A stretch of 30,995 bases of DNA from GCA-2786165 sp964625775 (GTDB lineage: Bacteria; Pseudomonadota; Gammaproteobacteria; Legionellales; Legionellaceae), in contig CAZVEH010000029.1 in NCBI GenBank assembly GCA_964625775.1, forward strand, positions 1 through 30,995, written 5' to 3'. Under the pieces are notes generated by a model. That model worked only from the letters and a program-made list of their open reading frames with translations. It did no database searches and had not been told where the DNA came from. Positions 1 through 8,084 of the stretch are shown in pieces; position 1 is the first letter of the stretch, and every line of letters starts with the position of its first letter. Made by a program: the position numbers and the translations under genes.

Positions 1-188
1 CGCGATGGGCGCTGAATACTTTGCCCGCATCAGGGGTTTTATCAGCACGCTGCGCTCGGGATGACGTGGGGAGTTACGAAAGAGTGCCATTAATTGCCCA
101 AAACATGGTACAGACAACCAGAGGTTTGCGTAAGTTTTTTACTTGCTCTGCTTTACAAGTTCTCAATCAACCCACAGTGTACAAATAT
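1..188. other. Edge region without a supported gene
   Basis: No complete gene is visible. Plus-strand frame 3 is open from the window edge to a TGA at 198-200 (about 65 codons), so a truncated 3' gene end entering from outside is possible. However, this frame runs through the dispersed repeat at 49-77 and its translation resembles nothing I know. A shorter open frame from position 2 ends at TGA 62-64. A fragment of a second repeat type (gaggtttgcgtaag, 121-134) resembles one end of the elements described at 2671-2782 and 10441-10490. I read the stretch as intergenic and repeat-bearing. Confidence 0.4.
49..77 (-). repeat. 29-bp dispersed repeat, left arm of an inverted pair
   Basis: These 29 bases are the exact reverse complement of 30915-30943 at the other end of the window. 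The core (on the minus strand, cgtcatcccgagcgcagc) matches a short interspersed sequence I recall from many bacterial genomes, where it is usually followed by gagggatct. That extension is present in the right-hand copy but missing here, so this copy is partial. Confidence 0.8.
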
Positions 189-217
189 TTGACTAAATGA
201 TTAGAATGAATTAATAT
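189..217 (+). promoter_or_regulatory. Sigma-70 promoter for the 250-1805 gene pair
   Basis: TTGACT (189-194), a 17-base spacer and TAATAT (212-217) form a near-consensus promoter. Transcription would start near 224, about 26 bases before the first start codon. A GGGTGA ribosome binding site lies at 238-243. Confidence 0.6.
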
Positions 218-249
218 GGTCAAATATTTTTAAACATGGGTGATGTATT

Positions 250-1071
250 ATGATAAATGTGACGGATTCTCATCGACCAACAACAGGTGTTTTGCCTAGC
301 AGCCAGTCTGAAGCTGATACGCTTAAGATTTCTTTTTTGGCAAAACTAGATGATTTGTTGTTATCCCCATCTGACGATGTTGGATTCGGCTATTTTCGTA
401 TTAATTTGACTGAGAAGGCAGGGAGTCTCAGTCAAATTATATCTCACTATGCAAAAAAAGGCATCGAATTTGATCAAGTATTCCATGATTATGACCTTGG
501 TAATGACAATGCAGGTACTATTCTAGTGACAGAAATCAGTCGGATATTACAGATCTCGTGTAATCTGCCTGATAAAACGTTGATACCTAAGTTATTTTTG
601 AGGGTTACTGAGCAGTTGGATCGTGAACAAAAGTCGGAAACCCTGATCACCATGATGCACGATCTCATTGCTCTTGAGAAACGATATCTTGAAACACCGC
701 GAGTACAGGTTGAAGCGCAACCTACTGTATCAGAAGATTTGCATGAAGAAGAGCAATATATTTATATGAGCTCCAATCTACCGGCGATTCAATCTTATTT
801 ATTAGTGTCATTGGGCCTCGTACACACGACCTTAGGCATCGCATGTGGTTTCGAACCCGGTTATCTGGCTTGTGTGTTAGGGTGTCATATCCCTTTATTG
901 GCTGCAATTGTTGCTGCGAGTGCAGGTATGGCGATGATTGGCTATGGTCTTTACCTGAGTGTTTTTTTGCACCCTGAAGTGCAAGCGGCTGATGATAGTC
1001 TTTTACAAGAGTTGGATGCGGAAGATTCTTCCCCATTCGATCAGTTATTTGGTTGTTATGGAGCACAATAA
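250..1071 (+). CDS. Unknown protein with two C-terminal membrane helices (paralogue A)
   Basis: 273 residues; not recognised. The N-terminal ~175 residues look soluble and mostly helical, with no signal peptide. Two hydrophobic segments follow, roughly residues 182-212 and 215-240, and then a short acidic tail containing DDSLLQELDAED. The ATG has a GGGTGA site seven bases upstream and a good promoter before it. The stop overlaps the next start (TAATG), so the two genes are translationally coupled. The neighbour has the same plan (soluble helical part, two membrane helices, tail with SLVQEL), which points to tandem duplication followed by strong divergence. The arrangement would anchor a cytoplasmic domain in the inner membrane. 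A protein acting on a host membrane is also conceivable, but nothing in the sequence proves secretion. Confidence 0.75.
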   Translation: MINVTDSHRPTTGVLPSSQSEADTLKISFLAKLDDLLLSPSDDVGFGYFRINLTEKAGSLSQIISHYAKKGIEFDQVFHDYDLGNDNAGTILVTEISRILQISCNLPDKTLIPKLFLRVTEQLDREQKSETLITMMHDLIALEKRYLETPRVQVEAQPTVSEDLHEEEQYIYMSSNLPAIQSYLLVSLGLVHTTLGIACGFEPGYLACVLGCHIPLLAAIVAASAGMAMIGYGLYLSVFLHPEVQAADDSLLQELDAEDSSPFDQLFGCYGAQ

Positions 1072-1805
1072 TGTTTCAAAAACTAGACATGCAAAAAATA
1101 GCAGCATTGGATAGATTAGAATTATTTTTCATGGGAAACCGGATATCCCCCTATGAGCGTATGTTTTCTTCAAAACCATCCAACAATTTGGCATATGAGT
1201 TGTGGGTGCAGGATTTAAAAAAAACCAACGACATGAAGGTTGATACGCTTTTTGAGCAGGTATCTCCCGATAGAGTGACCTTGCTCAATGATATCTATAC
1301 AACGTTAAACCTAGACATTGAGACGCAAGATAAACCGACATTTGAGGCTATATTTAGAGCTGCATTGTTGATGTATGACTGTGATAATTTGAACAAAGAT
1401 GAGCTGGAAAAATTTCGGAGCTTGATTCAAATGCAAAGGGATGTGTTGTTATCTGTGAAAAGAGATAGTGAGGAACCAGAGACCTATGCATTTGCCTATG
1501 ATCTGACCCAAGCTTATCGACCAAAACGTAAAATCGCAGATGAATCCACACAGTTGATCATGCCATTTTCTCGCAGCCTATTGGCTATAGTTGCAACCCT
1601 AGATATTGGATTCATTGCTGCAGTGGTACAGTACAAAATGTCTATGGTGCTGTTGATTGCTGCAACTACTATGGCCGTGGCTACTGCTCTGATGTTGCTG
1701 TTTATGTTGTATCTTAATATACAACCTTGCTTCAAACCTGATGTTGAACATTCTCTTGTACAAGAGCTAGGGGAAGCGCGTGCTTCATTGAATCCATCAC
1801 TATGA
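1071..1805 (+). CDS. Unknown protein with two C-terminal membrane helices (paralogue B)
   Basis: 244 residues from the ATG at 1071, which overlaps the previous stop and has GGAG at 1060-1063. A TTG at 1053 in the same frame would add six residues but lacks a comparable site. Not recognised. A charged, helical N-terminal part (residues 1-165) is followed by two hydrophobic helices (about 168-187 and 191-215) and a tail with EHSLVQELGEA that parallels DDSLLQELDAE in the upstream protein. No enzyme motif, signal peptide or cysteine pattern is visible. Co-transcription and matching architecture suggest the two proteins form a heteromeric membrane complex; this is inference. The gene's stop lies inside an inverted repeat that may end transcription. 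Confidence 0.75.
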   Translation: MFQKLDMQKIAALDRLELFFMGNRISPYERMFSSKPSNNLAYELWVQDLKKTNDMKVDTLFEQVSPDRVTLLNDIYTTLNLDIETQDKPTFEAIFRAALLMYDCDNLNKDELEKFRSLIQMQRDVLLSVKRDSEEPETYAFAYDLTQAYRPKRKIADESTQLIMPFSRSLLAIVATLDIGFIAAVVQYKMSMVLLIAATTMAVATALMLLFMLYLNIQPCFKPDVEHSLVQELGEARASLNPSL

Positions 1806-1816
1806 TTCAATGAAGC
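1782..1816. terminator. Inverted repeat between convergent genes, possible terminator
   Basis: GCTTCATTGAAT (1782-1793) pairs perfectly with ATTCAATGAAGC (1805-1816), a 12-bp stem with an 11-base loop. It spans the stop codon of the upstream gene and lies just past the end of the convergent rph. There is no U-run on either side, so it would be an atypical or bidirectional terminator, or an mRNA-stabilising hairpin. Confidence 0.4.
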
Positions 1817-1833
1817 ATTGCGGCTAGAGTCAG

Positions 1834-2541
1834 TTAAGCTTGTTTTTGCAATTGGATCAATTGTGCGATGCCAGTTTCTGCCAATGCCAGCATGTCATTG
1901 AGTTGACTGCGATTGAAACTGGCTTCTTCTGCGGTCCCTTGAACTTCAATGAATTCCCCTTGCTCATCCATGACCACGTTCATATCTGTTTCTGCCAACA
2001 CATCTTCAGCATAATCTAAATCTAAAACCGCTTGACCACGGTAGATGCCAACCGACACGGCAGCTGCATATTGAAATGAGATTTTTTTGCGTACTTTTTC
2101 GTGAGTGACCAGCCAATCCACTGCATCTTTGAGCGCAATGCAAGCGCCGGTAATAGCTGCAGTTCGAGTGCCGCCATCGGCTTGAATCACATCACAATCT
2201 AAGGTTATCGTCATTTCGCCCAAAGATTTTAATTCAACACAGCGACGCAAAGAACGTCCAATCAAACGTTGAATTTCCAAGGTTCTACCCCCTTGTTTGC
2301 CTTTGCTGGCTTCGCGCTCATTGCGGCTGTGCGTTGCTCTTGGCAGCATGCCATATTCAGCTGTGATCCAGCCTTGGCCTTTGCCTTTTAAAAAGCGGGG
2401 CACACCGTCTATCACAGATGCGGTACACAGTACTTTGGTTTGACCATATTCGATTAAAACCGAGCCTTCGGCATGTTGGGTGTAATTGCGGGTGATGGTA
2501 ATGGGACGTAATTGATTCAATTCGCGGTGACTGGGTCGCAT
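1834..2541 (-). CDS. rph: Ribonuclease PH
   Basis: 235 residues, close to the 238 of the E. coli enzyme. RNase PH is a phosphorolytic 3'-5' exoribonuclease that trims tRNA precursor 3' ends, using phosphate and releasing nucleoside diphosphates; it forms a hexameric ring. The N-terminus MRPSHRELNQLRP and the blocks GSVLIEYGQTKVLCTASV, GWITAEYGMLPRAT, GGRTLEIQRLIGRSLR and DCDVIQADGGTRTAAI are diagnostic. The frame stays open 17 codons upstream, but the ATG at 2541 matches the family N-terminus and has AAGGAAA about nine bases before it. Divergent from gmk, as in many gammaproteobacteria, though yicC, which I would expect nearby, is not in between. The enzyme looks intact. Confidence 0.97.
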   Translation of the reverse strand: MRPSHRELNQLRPITITRNYTQHAEGSVLIEYGQTKVLCTASVIDGVPRFLKGKGQGWITAEYGMLPRATHSRNEREASKGKQGGRTLEIQRLIGRSLRRCVELKSLGEMTITLDCDVIQADGGTRTAAITGACIALKDAVDWLVTHEKVRKKISFQYAAAVSVGIYRGQAVLDLDYAEDVLAETDMNVVMDEQGEFIEVQGTAEEASFNRSQLNDMLALAETGIAQLIQLQKQA

Positions 2542-2565
2542 GGGTCTTTTCCTTGAAAAATTGCG

Positions 2566-2595
2566 ATTGTAACACATGATTACACTGTTCATGAA
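2566..2595 (-). promoter_or_regulatory. Possible rph promoter
   Basis: Reading the minus strand, TTCATG, an 18-base spacer and TACAAT lie about 25-55 bases upstream of the rph start. The -10 is good and the -35 is poor. Confidence 0.3.
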
Positions 2596-2616
2596 AGAAT
2601 TGTTATTGCGATCTCG

Positions 2617-2636
2617 TGGTTTTTCTCAAGTCCTGG
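2617..2636 (+). repeat. Partial copy of a dispersed GTTTTTC-AAGTCCTGG element
   Basis: gtggtttttctcaagtcctg closely matches one arm of the element at 10258-10279 (gaggtttttcataagtcctg). No partner arm is visible on its left, so it looks like a decayed half copy. It lies in the rph-gmk divergent region. Confidence 0.4.
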
Positions 2637-2670
2637 TATCATGCCTGGTTTATAAAATAAAGTATAACCT

Positions 2671-2782
2671 GTCCTTACGCAAAACGTCGATTTCTTCAGT
2701 TACGTTGGTTTTACTTGGGTGATTTAGTCCGTCGCCCCATGAAACACAAAACTGGCCTCGAATAGAGGTTTTGCGTAAGTCC
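2671..2782. repeat. 112-bp element with terminal inverted repeats (MITE-like)
   Basis: The ends gtccttacgcaaaac (2671-2685) and gttttgcgtaagtcc (2768-2782) are inverted copies matching at 13 of 15 positions. The ~80 bases between have no open frame. The same end sequence, in variant form, recurs at 121-134, 2617-2636, 10258-10279 and 10441-10490, so this is a dispersed family. Short length, inverted ends and lack of coding potential fit a MITE or relic of an insertion sequence. It lies immediately upstream of gmk, so it may carry or separate that operon's promoter. No clear target duplication is visible. Confidence 0.5.
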
Positions 2783-2803
2783 TTTGGTATGTTTGGAGAA
2801 TCC

Positions 2804-3451
2804 ATGACGGCTGAAAACGCCACGCTAGTAAACCCTGTGGGTTGTTTGTTTATTGTGGCAGCACCTTCTGGTGGTGGAAAAACGAGTTTGGTACGTGATT
2901 TGATTGAGCATACCGAGCACATTGCGGTATCCATATCTCATACCACTCGCCATAAGCGGCCTGGCGAAACACACGGTGTCGATTATTTTTTCATTGAGCC
3001 CGATACCTTTCAAGATATGGTTGAGAAAAATGAGTTTGTTGAGCATGCGCAAGTGTTTGATTACGAGTATGGTACGTCATTTGTTCAAATCACTGATCGT
3101 TTGCAGCAAGGTATAGATATGGTCTTAGATATCGACTGGCAGGGCGCTCAACAAATCAAACAACGATTTCCTGATGCTGTGAGTATTTTTATCATTCCGC
3201 CTTCTTTGACCATTTTACAAGAGCGCTTGGTTCAACGGCAACAGGATGATGATCGGGTGATCGCGCATCGTATGCAGCGAGCCCAAGATGAAATGAGTCA
3301 TTATGCTGAGTTTGACTATTTGATCGTGAATGATGATTTTTCTAAAGCAGCGGAGGAATTAAGCACAATTGTGTTGGCTGAGCGCTTACGTACGTCACGG
3401 CAAAATGTACAACAACGAAAATTACTATCATTCCTCTTGACATCAAAGTAA
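2804..3451 (+). CDS. gmk: Guanylate kinase
   Basis: 215 residues. Converts GMP to GDP with ATP, an essential cytosolic step in GTP supply and hence for (p)ppGpp precursors. The P-loop APSGGGKTSL is at residues 20-29. The GMP-binding blocks SHTTRHKRPGETHGVDYFF and GTSF, and the DIDWQGAQQIK block, follow in family order. The P-loop has GGGKTS where E. coli has GAGKSS, a conservative change. The frame is open to a TTG at 2771, but the ATG at 2804 has GGAG five bases upstream and gives a family-length protein. First gene of a run gmk-rpoZ-spoT-ridA-uup on one strand, as in many gammaproteobacteria. Confidence 0.97.
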   Translation: MTAENATLVNPVGCLFIVAAPSGGGKTSLVRDLIEHTEHIAVSISHTTRHKRPGETHGVDYFFIEPDTFQDMVEKNEFVEHAQVFDYEYGTSFVQITDRLQQGIDMVLDIDWQGAQQIKQRFPDAVSIFIIPPSLTILQERLVQRQQDDDRVIAHRMQRAQDEMSHYAEFDYLIVNDDFSKAAEELSTIVLAERLRTSRQNVQQRKLLSFLLTSK

Positions 3452-3489
3452 AATAGAAGATCGTCAGCGGATTATGTTTGGAGAAAAAA

Positions 3490-3693
3490 ATGGCACGTGT
3501 CACAGTAGAAGATTGTTTGGAAAATGTAGAAAATCGCTTTGAATTGGTCATGATCGCTTCCAAGCGTGCGCGCCAAATCGCAGTTCGTGGTGCACAACCC
3601 ATGGTAGAATGGGAAAACGATAAACCCACAGTAGTGGCTTTGCGCGAGATTGCCGAAGGGTTCATCAATGTTTCTATTCTGACAGAAGATTAA
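3490..3693 (+). CDS. rpoZ: RNA polymerase omega subunit
   Basis: 67 residues, shorter than the 91 of E. coli omega. Omega assists assembly of the beta' subunit and in E. coli helps form a (p)ppGpp binding site on RNA polymerase. The N-terminal MARVTVEDCLENVENRFELV, the central ASKRARQI and the segment PTVVALREIAEG are hallmark omega sequences. The ATG at 3490 is preceded by GGAG at 3480-3483; an upstream in-frame TTG at 3478 overlaps that site and is rejected. Its stop lies five bases before the spoT start, so the polymerase subunit and the alarmone enzyme are made from the same message. Confidence 0.95.
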   Translation: MARVTVEDCLENVENRFELVMIASKRARQIAVRGAQPMVEWENDKPTVVALREIAEGFINVSILTED

Positions 3694-3698
3694 ATGGA

Positions 3699-5822
3699 GT
3701 GGACTATTTCGCTGAGCTAAAAGAAGCCCTAGAGGATTATTTAGAGGCGGCTCAAGTCGAAGTTTGCCATCAGGCTTATTTGGTTGCCAAAAAAGCTCAT
3801 GAAGGACAGATGAGACGGTCGGGCGAGCCTTATATTTCTCATCCTGTGGCTGCGGCGATGATCCTTGCCGGTATGCGTTTGGATCATCAAACCATCATGG
3901 CGACTTTATTGCACGATGTGGTTGAAGATACTTTGATAAGCCAAGAAGAGCTTTGCACTCTTTTTGGTGAAGAAGTTGCAGCATTGGTAGATGGCGTCAC
4001 CAAACTCACCAAGATAAAATTTGAATCTCGCGCAGAAGCGCAGGCTGAAAATTTTCGTAAAATGGTGTTGGCCATGGTGAAAGACATTCGTGTCATCATC
4101 GTAAAACTGGCTGATCGCTTGCATAATATGAGCACACTTGGTGTCATGCCCACGGCTAAGCGACGCCGAATAGCCATTGAAACACTAGAAATTTATGCCC
4201 CCATTGCCAATCGTTTAGGGATGCACGCTGTCTACACCGGCCTAGAAGACTTAGGGTTCAAAGCTCTATACCCGATGCGTTATCAGGCTTTAAAATCAGC
4301 TATCGACAAATCTCGTGGCAATCGTAAAGAGTTGACCCAAAAAATTGAACATGATTTGGAAGAGGCTCTTGAAGATTTGGACATTCCCTATGAACATGTT
4401 TTCGGTCGTCAAAAGCATTTGTATAGTGTATATCGCAAGATGCGTCAAAAAAAGGCATCTTTTTCTGAAATTTCTGATGTGTTTGCCTTTCGCGTGATCA
4501 CCGAAGACATCGATTCTTGTTATCGAGTTTTAGGCGCATTGCATCAAACCTATAAACCCGTGCCTTTGAGGTTTAAAGATTATATTGGCATTCCCAAAGT
4601 CAATGGGTATCAATCGTTACATACTACGTTGTTTGGCCCTTTTGGCGTCCCATTGGAAGTACAAATTCGCACGCGTGAGATGGATCGAGTGGCAGAGAAT
4701 GGTGTGGCTGCACATTGGATTTATAAATCTTCTGGATTGGAAGTGAATGAAGCCCAATTACGTGCACGTGAATGGGTGCAACGGCTTTTGGAAATGCAGC
4801 GTAGTACTCGGAATTCTTTAGAATTTATTGAGAATGTGAAAATCGATTTGTTTCCAGACGAAGTATACGTGTTTACACCCAAGGGTCATATTATGGAGTT
4901 GCCCAAGGGTGCCACTGCAGTGGATTTTGCCTATGCCGTGCATTCCGACGTTGGAAACCATTGTGTGTCGGCCAAAGTAAACCGACGTTTGGTGCCACTC
5001 AGTATGCCTCTTACCAATGGTCAAACGGTAGAGGTGAATACTTCTGGCGCTGCCCATCCGAATCCTGCTTGGTTGAATTTTGTAGTGACCGGCAAAGCCC
5101 GCTCTAATATCCGTAATTTTTTGAAAAACCAGCATCACGCGGAGTCAATTGCTTTGGGCCAGAGATTATTGGACCAAGCACTGGCCGAGTTGGCCAGTCA
5201 GTCGGATAAAATTCCTCCAGAAACCATGGAAGCCTTGTTGCATGATTTAGATTATAAAAATGTGGATGACTTGTTCTATGCTCTGGGCATGGGGAATCAA
5301 CTACCGATGGTGATCGCTAAGCGATTGGTGGTGACTCAAGAGTTTAGTGCGCTAGAGATGGAGCATCTATCCAAGCCCTTGGTCATTCGGGGAACGGAAG
5401 GGATGGTGGTTGATTTTGCCAAATGTTGTCAACCCATCCCTGGAGATGGGATTGTGGGTCGATTTCAACAAGGCCGTGGTATTTTAGTGCATGCCAGTGA
5501 TTGTGCCGTGATTAAAAAAGCGCGGGGTAATCCGGAGCAATTTGTGTCGATGCGTTGGGACGATCAAGTCACAGGTGAGTTTTGGGTGGATATTACAGTG
5601 GATGTGGCTAATCAACGCGGCGTTTTGGCCAAATTGGCCACGTTGATATCGGAAGCAGATTCTAATATTGGAAATATCACGGTTGATCCTCGCGATGGCC
5701 GTCATAATGCTGTAACCTTTGCAATCAGTGTGTCCAATCGAACTCATCTGGCCAGAGTCATGCGTCGTTTACGTTCAAATCCATTGGTCTTACGTTTATC
5801 TAGAAAAAAACAGGGGGAATAA
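3699..5822 (+). CDS. spoT: Bifunctional (p)ppGpp synthetase/hydrolase SpoT
   Basis: 707 residues, matching the RelA/SpoT long form. Hydrolyses and makes the alarmone (p)ppGpp. The N-terminal HD hydrolase domain has H48, HDVVED (72-77) and the LADRLHNM block (137-144), so hydrolysis should be intact. The synthetase domain (~240-350) keeps RFKDYIGIPKVNGYQSLHT and EVQIRT. A TGS domain follows (~385-445, starting DLFPDEVYVFTPKG), then a cysteine-bearing region (AKCCQPIPGD, later HASDC) and a C-terminal ACT domain (~632-707). The start is GTG at 3699; the N-terminus MDYFAELKEALEDYL aligns with E. coli SpoT and no ATG fits. The ribosome site is weak, so translation probably couples to rpoZ. Its stop overlaps the ridA start. 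Confidence 0.97.
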   Translation: MDYFAELKEALEDYLEAAQVEVCHQAYLVAKKAHEGQMRRSGEPYISHPVAAAMILAGMRLDHQTIMATLLHDVVEDTLISQEELCTLFGEEVAALVDGVTKLTKIKFESRAEAQAENFRKMVLAMVKDIRVIIVKLADRLHNMSTLGVMPTAKRRRIAIETLEIYAPIANRLGMHAVYTGLEDLGFKALYPMRYQALKSAIDKSRGNRKELTQKIEHDLEEALEDLDIPYEHVFGRQKHLYSVYRKMRQKKASFSEISDVFAFRVITEDIDSCYRVLGALHQTYKPVPLRFKDYIGIPKVNGYQSLHTTLFGPFGVPLEVQIRTREMDRVAENGVAAHWIYKSSGLEVNEAQLRAREWVQRLLEMQRSTRNSLEFIENVKIDLFPDEVYVFTPKGHIMELPKGATAVDFAYAVHSDVGNHCVSAKVNRRLVPLSMPLTNGQTVEVNTSGAAHPNPAWLNFVVTGKARSNIRNFLKNQHHAESIALGQRLLDQALAELASQSDKIPPETMEALLHDLDYKNVDDLFYALGMGNQLPMVIAKRLVVTQEFSALEMEHLSKPLVIRGTEGMVVDFAKCCQPIPGDGIVGRFQQGRGILVHASDCAVIKKARGNPEQFVSMRWDDQVTGEFWVDITVDVANQRGVLAKLATLISEADSNIGNITVDPRDGRHNAVTFAISVSNRTHLARVMRRLRSNPLVLRLSRKKQGE

Positions 5823-6199
5823 TGCGCGCCATTTCAAGTTCAACAGCACCTGCCGTCATTGGCAGTTACAGTCAAGCCATTTGTGTCGGTGATACGGTTT
5901 ATATTTCTGGTCAAATCCCCCTGGATCCAGGCAGCCAAGTGTTGTGTAGCGAAGACATTCTTCCACAAATCAAACAAGTGATTAAAAATCTTGAGGCAAT
6001 TTGTGTGGCAGCCGGTGGCTCATTGGCTGAAGTGGTGAAAGTAACCGTTTATTTGATGGACTTGACCCATAGTTCACTGGTCAATGAGACTATGGCTGCA
6101 CAATTTTCTGTGCCTTACCCTGCTCGAGCGATGGTTCAAGTCGCTGGATTGCCGCGTGGTGCTCAAGTTGAGATGGATGCGGTGATGGTACTACGATGA
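5822..6199 (+). CDS. ridA: RidA-family 2-iminobutanoate/2-iminopropanoate deaminase
   Basis: 125 residues. RidA hydrolyses reactive enamine/imine intermediates released by PLP enzymes such as threonine dehydratase, protecting other PLP enzymes; it works as a cytosolic trimer. Family blocks are clear: GSYSQAI (14-20), VYISGQIPLDP (26-36) and YPARAMVQVAGLPRGAQVEMDA (99-120), with R102 as the substrate-carboxylate arginine and E117 near the C-terminus. The start overlaps the spoT stop (TAATG), and its own stop overlaps the uup start (ATGA), so the three genes are translationally coupled. A RidA gene after spoT is common in Pseudomonas-like genomes. Confidence 0.95.
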   Translation: MRAISSSTAPAVIGSYSQAICVGDTVYISGQIPLDPGSQVLCSEDILPQIKQVIKNLEAICVAAGGSLAEVVKVTVYLMDLTHSSLVNETMAAQFSVPYPARAMVQVAGLPRGAQVEMDAVMVLR

Positions 6200-8067
6200 G
6201 TTTGGTCTCTTTTCATGGTGTTACCTTAGTCTTAGCCAATACGGTTATTTTGAAGCAGGTCGATTGGCAAATACATGCCAAAAATCGCATTGGATTAGTG
6301 GGGCGCAATGGCGCAGGAAAATCTACTTTATTAAAACTATTGCAGGGCGTTTTGGTGCAAGACAGTGGTCAAGTGCAAAAACAACAAGGCCTGCGTGTTG
6401 CAGGCTTGGCGCAAGATGTGCCTTTGGACGAAACTACTTCTGTGTTTGCAGTGCTGGTTCAAGGTTTGGGGCCAGTGGGCCAGGTTTTATTACAGTTACG
6501 CCAACAAACGCTAGCAGAGGATTACGATGGGATGGCTCAAAGTCATCAACGGTTGGATGATCTGCATGCTTGGGACACCTTGCCCCGAGTTGAAACTATT
6601 GCATCGCATTTGTCTTTACCCTTAGATGCTGTGATGAGTAGTTTGTCGGGTGGTCTGAAACGTCGTGTCTTGCTCGCAGCCGCGATTGTGACGCAACCTG
6701 ATTTGTTGTTGTTGGATGAACCCACCAACCACCTCGATTTGCCAGCCATTGAATGGTTAGAATCTTTTTTGGCGTCTTATCCTGGTGCGGTTATCTTAGT
6801 CACCCATGATCGTGTGTTTTTGAGTAAAGTAGCGACTTGTATCGTTGATTTGGATCGTGGTCACTTGCATCCTTATGCCTGTTCTTATGAGCTTTTTTTA
6901 GAAAGACGCGAAGCCTTTCGCTTGGCGGAGCAAAAACATGATGCATTATTTGATAAACGCTTAGCCGATGAAGAGGTTTGGATCAGAACGGGCGTTAAGG
7001 CGCGACGTACGCGCAACGAAGGTCGAGTTCGAGCTTTGAAAGAAATGCGCGATATGTATCAACAAAGACGTCAACAACAAGGCCAAGTAAAAACATTGCA
7101 ATTGGATGTAAAGCGCTCTGGTTCCTTGGTGATTGAAGCACAACATGTGAGTTATCATTATCAAGAGCAGTCAATCATACAAGATTTTTCATTGGTTCTG
7201 CATCGAGGTGAGAAATTGGGGATCATTGGTCCCAACGGATGCGGTAAAACCACCTTGGTGAGATTACTGTTAGGGGAGCTGACGCCAGATTCTGGACAGG
7301 TGCGATTAGGGACTTCGTTAGAGATTGCCTATTTTGATCAATTGCGCCGACAACTTGACCCGCAAAAAACCGTGATGGCAAATGTTGCTGATGGTGCTGA
7401 TCATGTGATGATTCAAGGAAAATCCAAGCATGTGGCCTCCTATTTACAAGATTTTTTATTTTCCCCAGAATGCTTTAACCAACCCGTTTCTTCTCTTTCA
7501 GGCGGAGAGTGTAACCGTCTTTTGTTAGCAAAATTACTGGCCAAACCAGCAAATCTATTGGTACTAGATGAGCCTACCAATGATCTGGATATTGAAACTT
7601 TAGAGCTACTAGAGACGCTTTTGGTGGAATACTCTGGAACCGTGTTGTTGATCAGTCATGATCGTGCCTTTATCAACCAAGTCGTTACCAGTGTGCTGGT
7701 TTATGAGGAGGATCATCGTTTTCACGAATATGTTGGTGGATACGATACGTATCAGCAATACAAGCTGACCCAACATTCACCTGCGCCAATGCCCGTAAAA
7801 CCTAAAAATGATCTGCCCTTGGAGAAAAGGCCAGAACGCGTCAAATTAAGCTATCAAGACCAGCGCGAATTGGCTCGACTTCCTGGGGCAATTGAAGCCT
7901 TAGAGCAGAAAATTCAAGGCTTACATCGAGAATATTCTTCTGCTGAATTTTATCAACGTTCTTCAACAGACATCAGCGATTTCCAACAAAATCTAGCCAA
8001 GGAACAAGCAGAACTTGATAAACTCTACGCGAGATGGGAATCTTTAGAGGGTAAGTCCTGTGATTGA
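6196..8067 (+). CDS. uup: ABC-F ATPase Uup
   Basis: 623 residues, near the 635 of E. coli Uup, to which it reads closely along the whole length. ABC-F proteins lack membrane domains; Uup binds ribosomes and DNA and limits excision of transposons in E. coli. Two ATPase domains are seen: GRNGAGKS (36-43), SLSGG (~149) and LLLLDEPTNHLD (~170-181); then GPNGCGKTT (~345), SLSGG (~433) and LVLDEPTNDLD. The linker has the Uup-like EEVWIRTGVKARRTRNEGRV. The C-terminal ~90 residues are a charged coiled coil, the known DNA-binding tail. The second signature reads LSGGECN where Uup has LSGGERN. YheS and EttA are alternatives but fit less well. Confidence 0.92.
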   Translation: MSLVSFHGVTLVLANTVILKQVDWQIHAKNRIGLVGRNGAGKSTLLKLLQGVLVQDSGQVQKQQGLRVAGLAQDVPLDETTSVFAVLVQGLGPVGQVLLQLRQQTLAEDYDGMAQSHQRLDDLHAWDTLPRVETIASHLSLPLDAVMSSLSGGLKRRVLLAAAIVTQPDLLLLDEPTNHLDLPAIEWLESFLASYPGAVILVTHDRVFLSKVATCIVDLDRGHLHPYACSYELFLERREAFRLAEQKHDALFDKRLADEEVWIRTGVKARRTRNEGRVRALKEMRDMYQQRRQQQGQVKTLQLDVKRSGSLVIEAQHVSYHYQEQSIIQDFSLVLHRGEKLGIIGPNGCGKTTLVRLLLGELTPDSGQVRLGTSLEIAYFDQLRRQLDPQKTVMANVADGADHVMIQGKSKHVASYLQDFLFSPECFNQPVSSLSGGECNRLLLAKLLAKPANLLVLDEPTNDLDIETLELLETLLVEYSGTVLLISHDRAFINQVVTSVLVYEEDHRFHEYVGGYDTYQQYKLTQHSPAPMPVKPKNDLPLEKRPERVKLSYQDQRELARLPGAIEALEQKIQGLHREYSSAEFYQRSSTDISDFQQNLAKEQAELDKLYARWESLEGKSCD

Positions 8068-8084
8068 TTGAGGAGCTGGAAATC

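Noticed and set aside
2771..2803. Longer N-terminus for guanylate kinase from TTG 2771
   Set aside because: It begins inside the inverted-repeat element. The ATG at 2804 has a good ribosome site and gives the family length.
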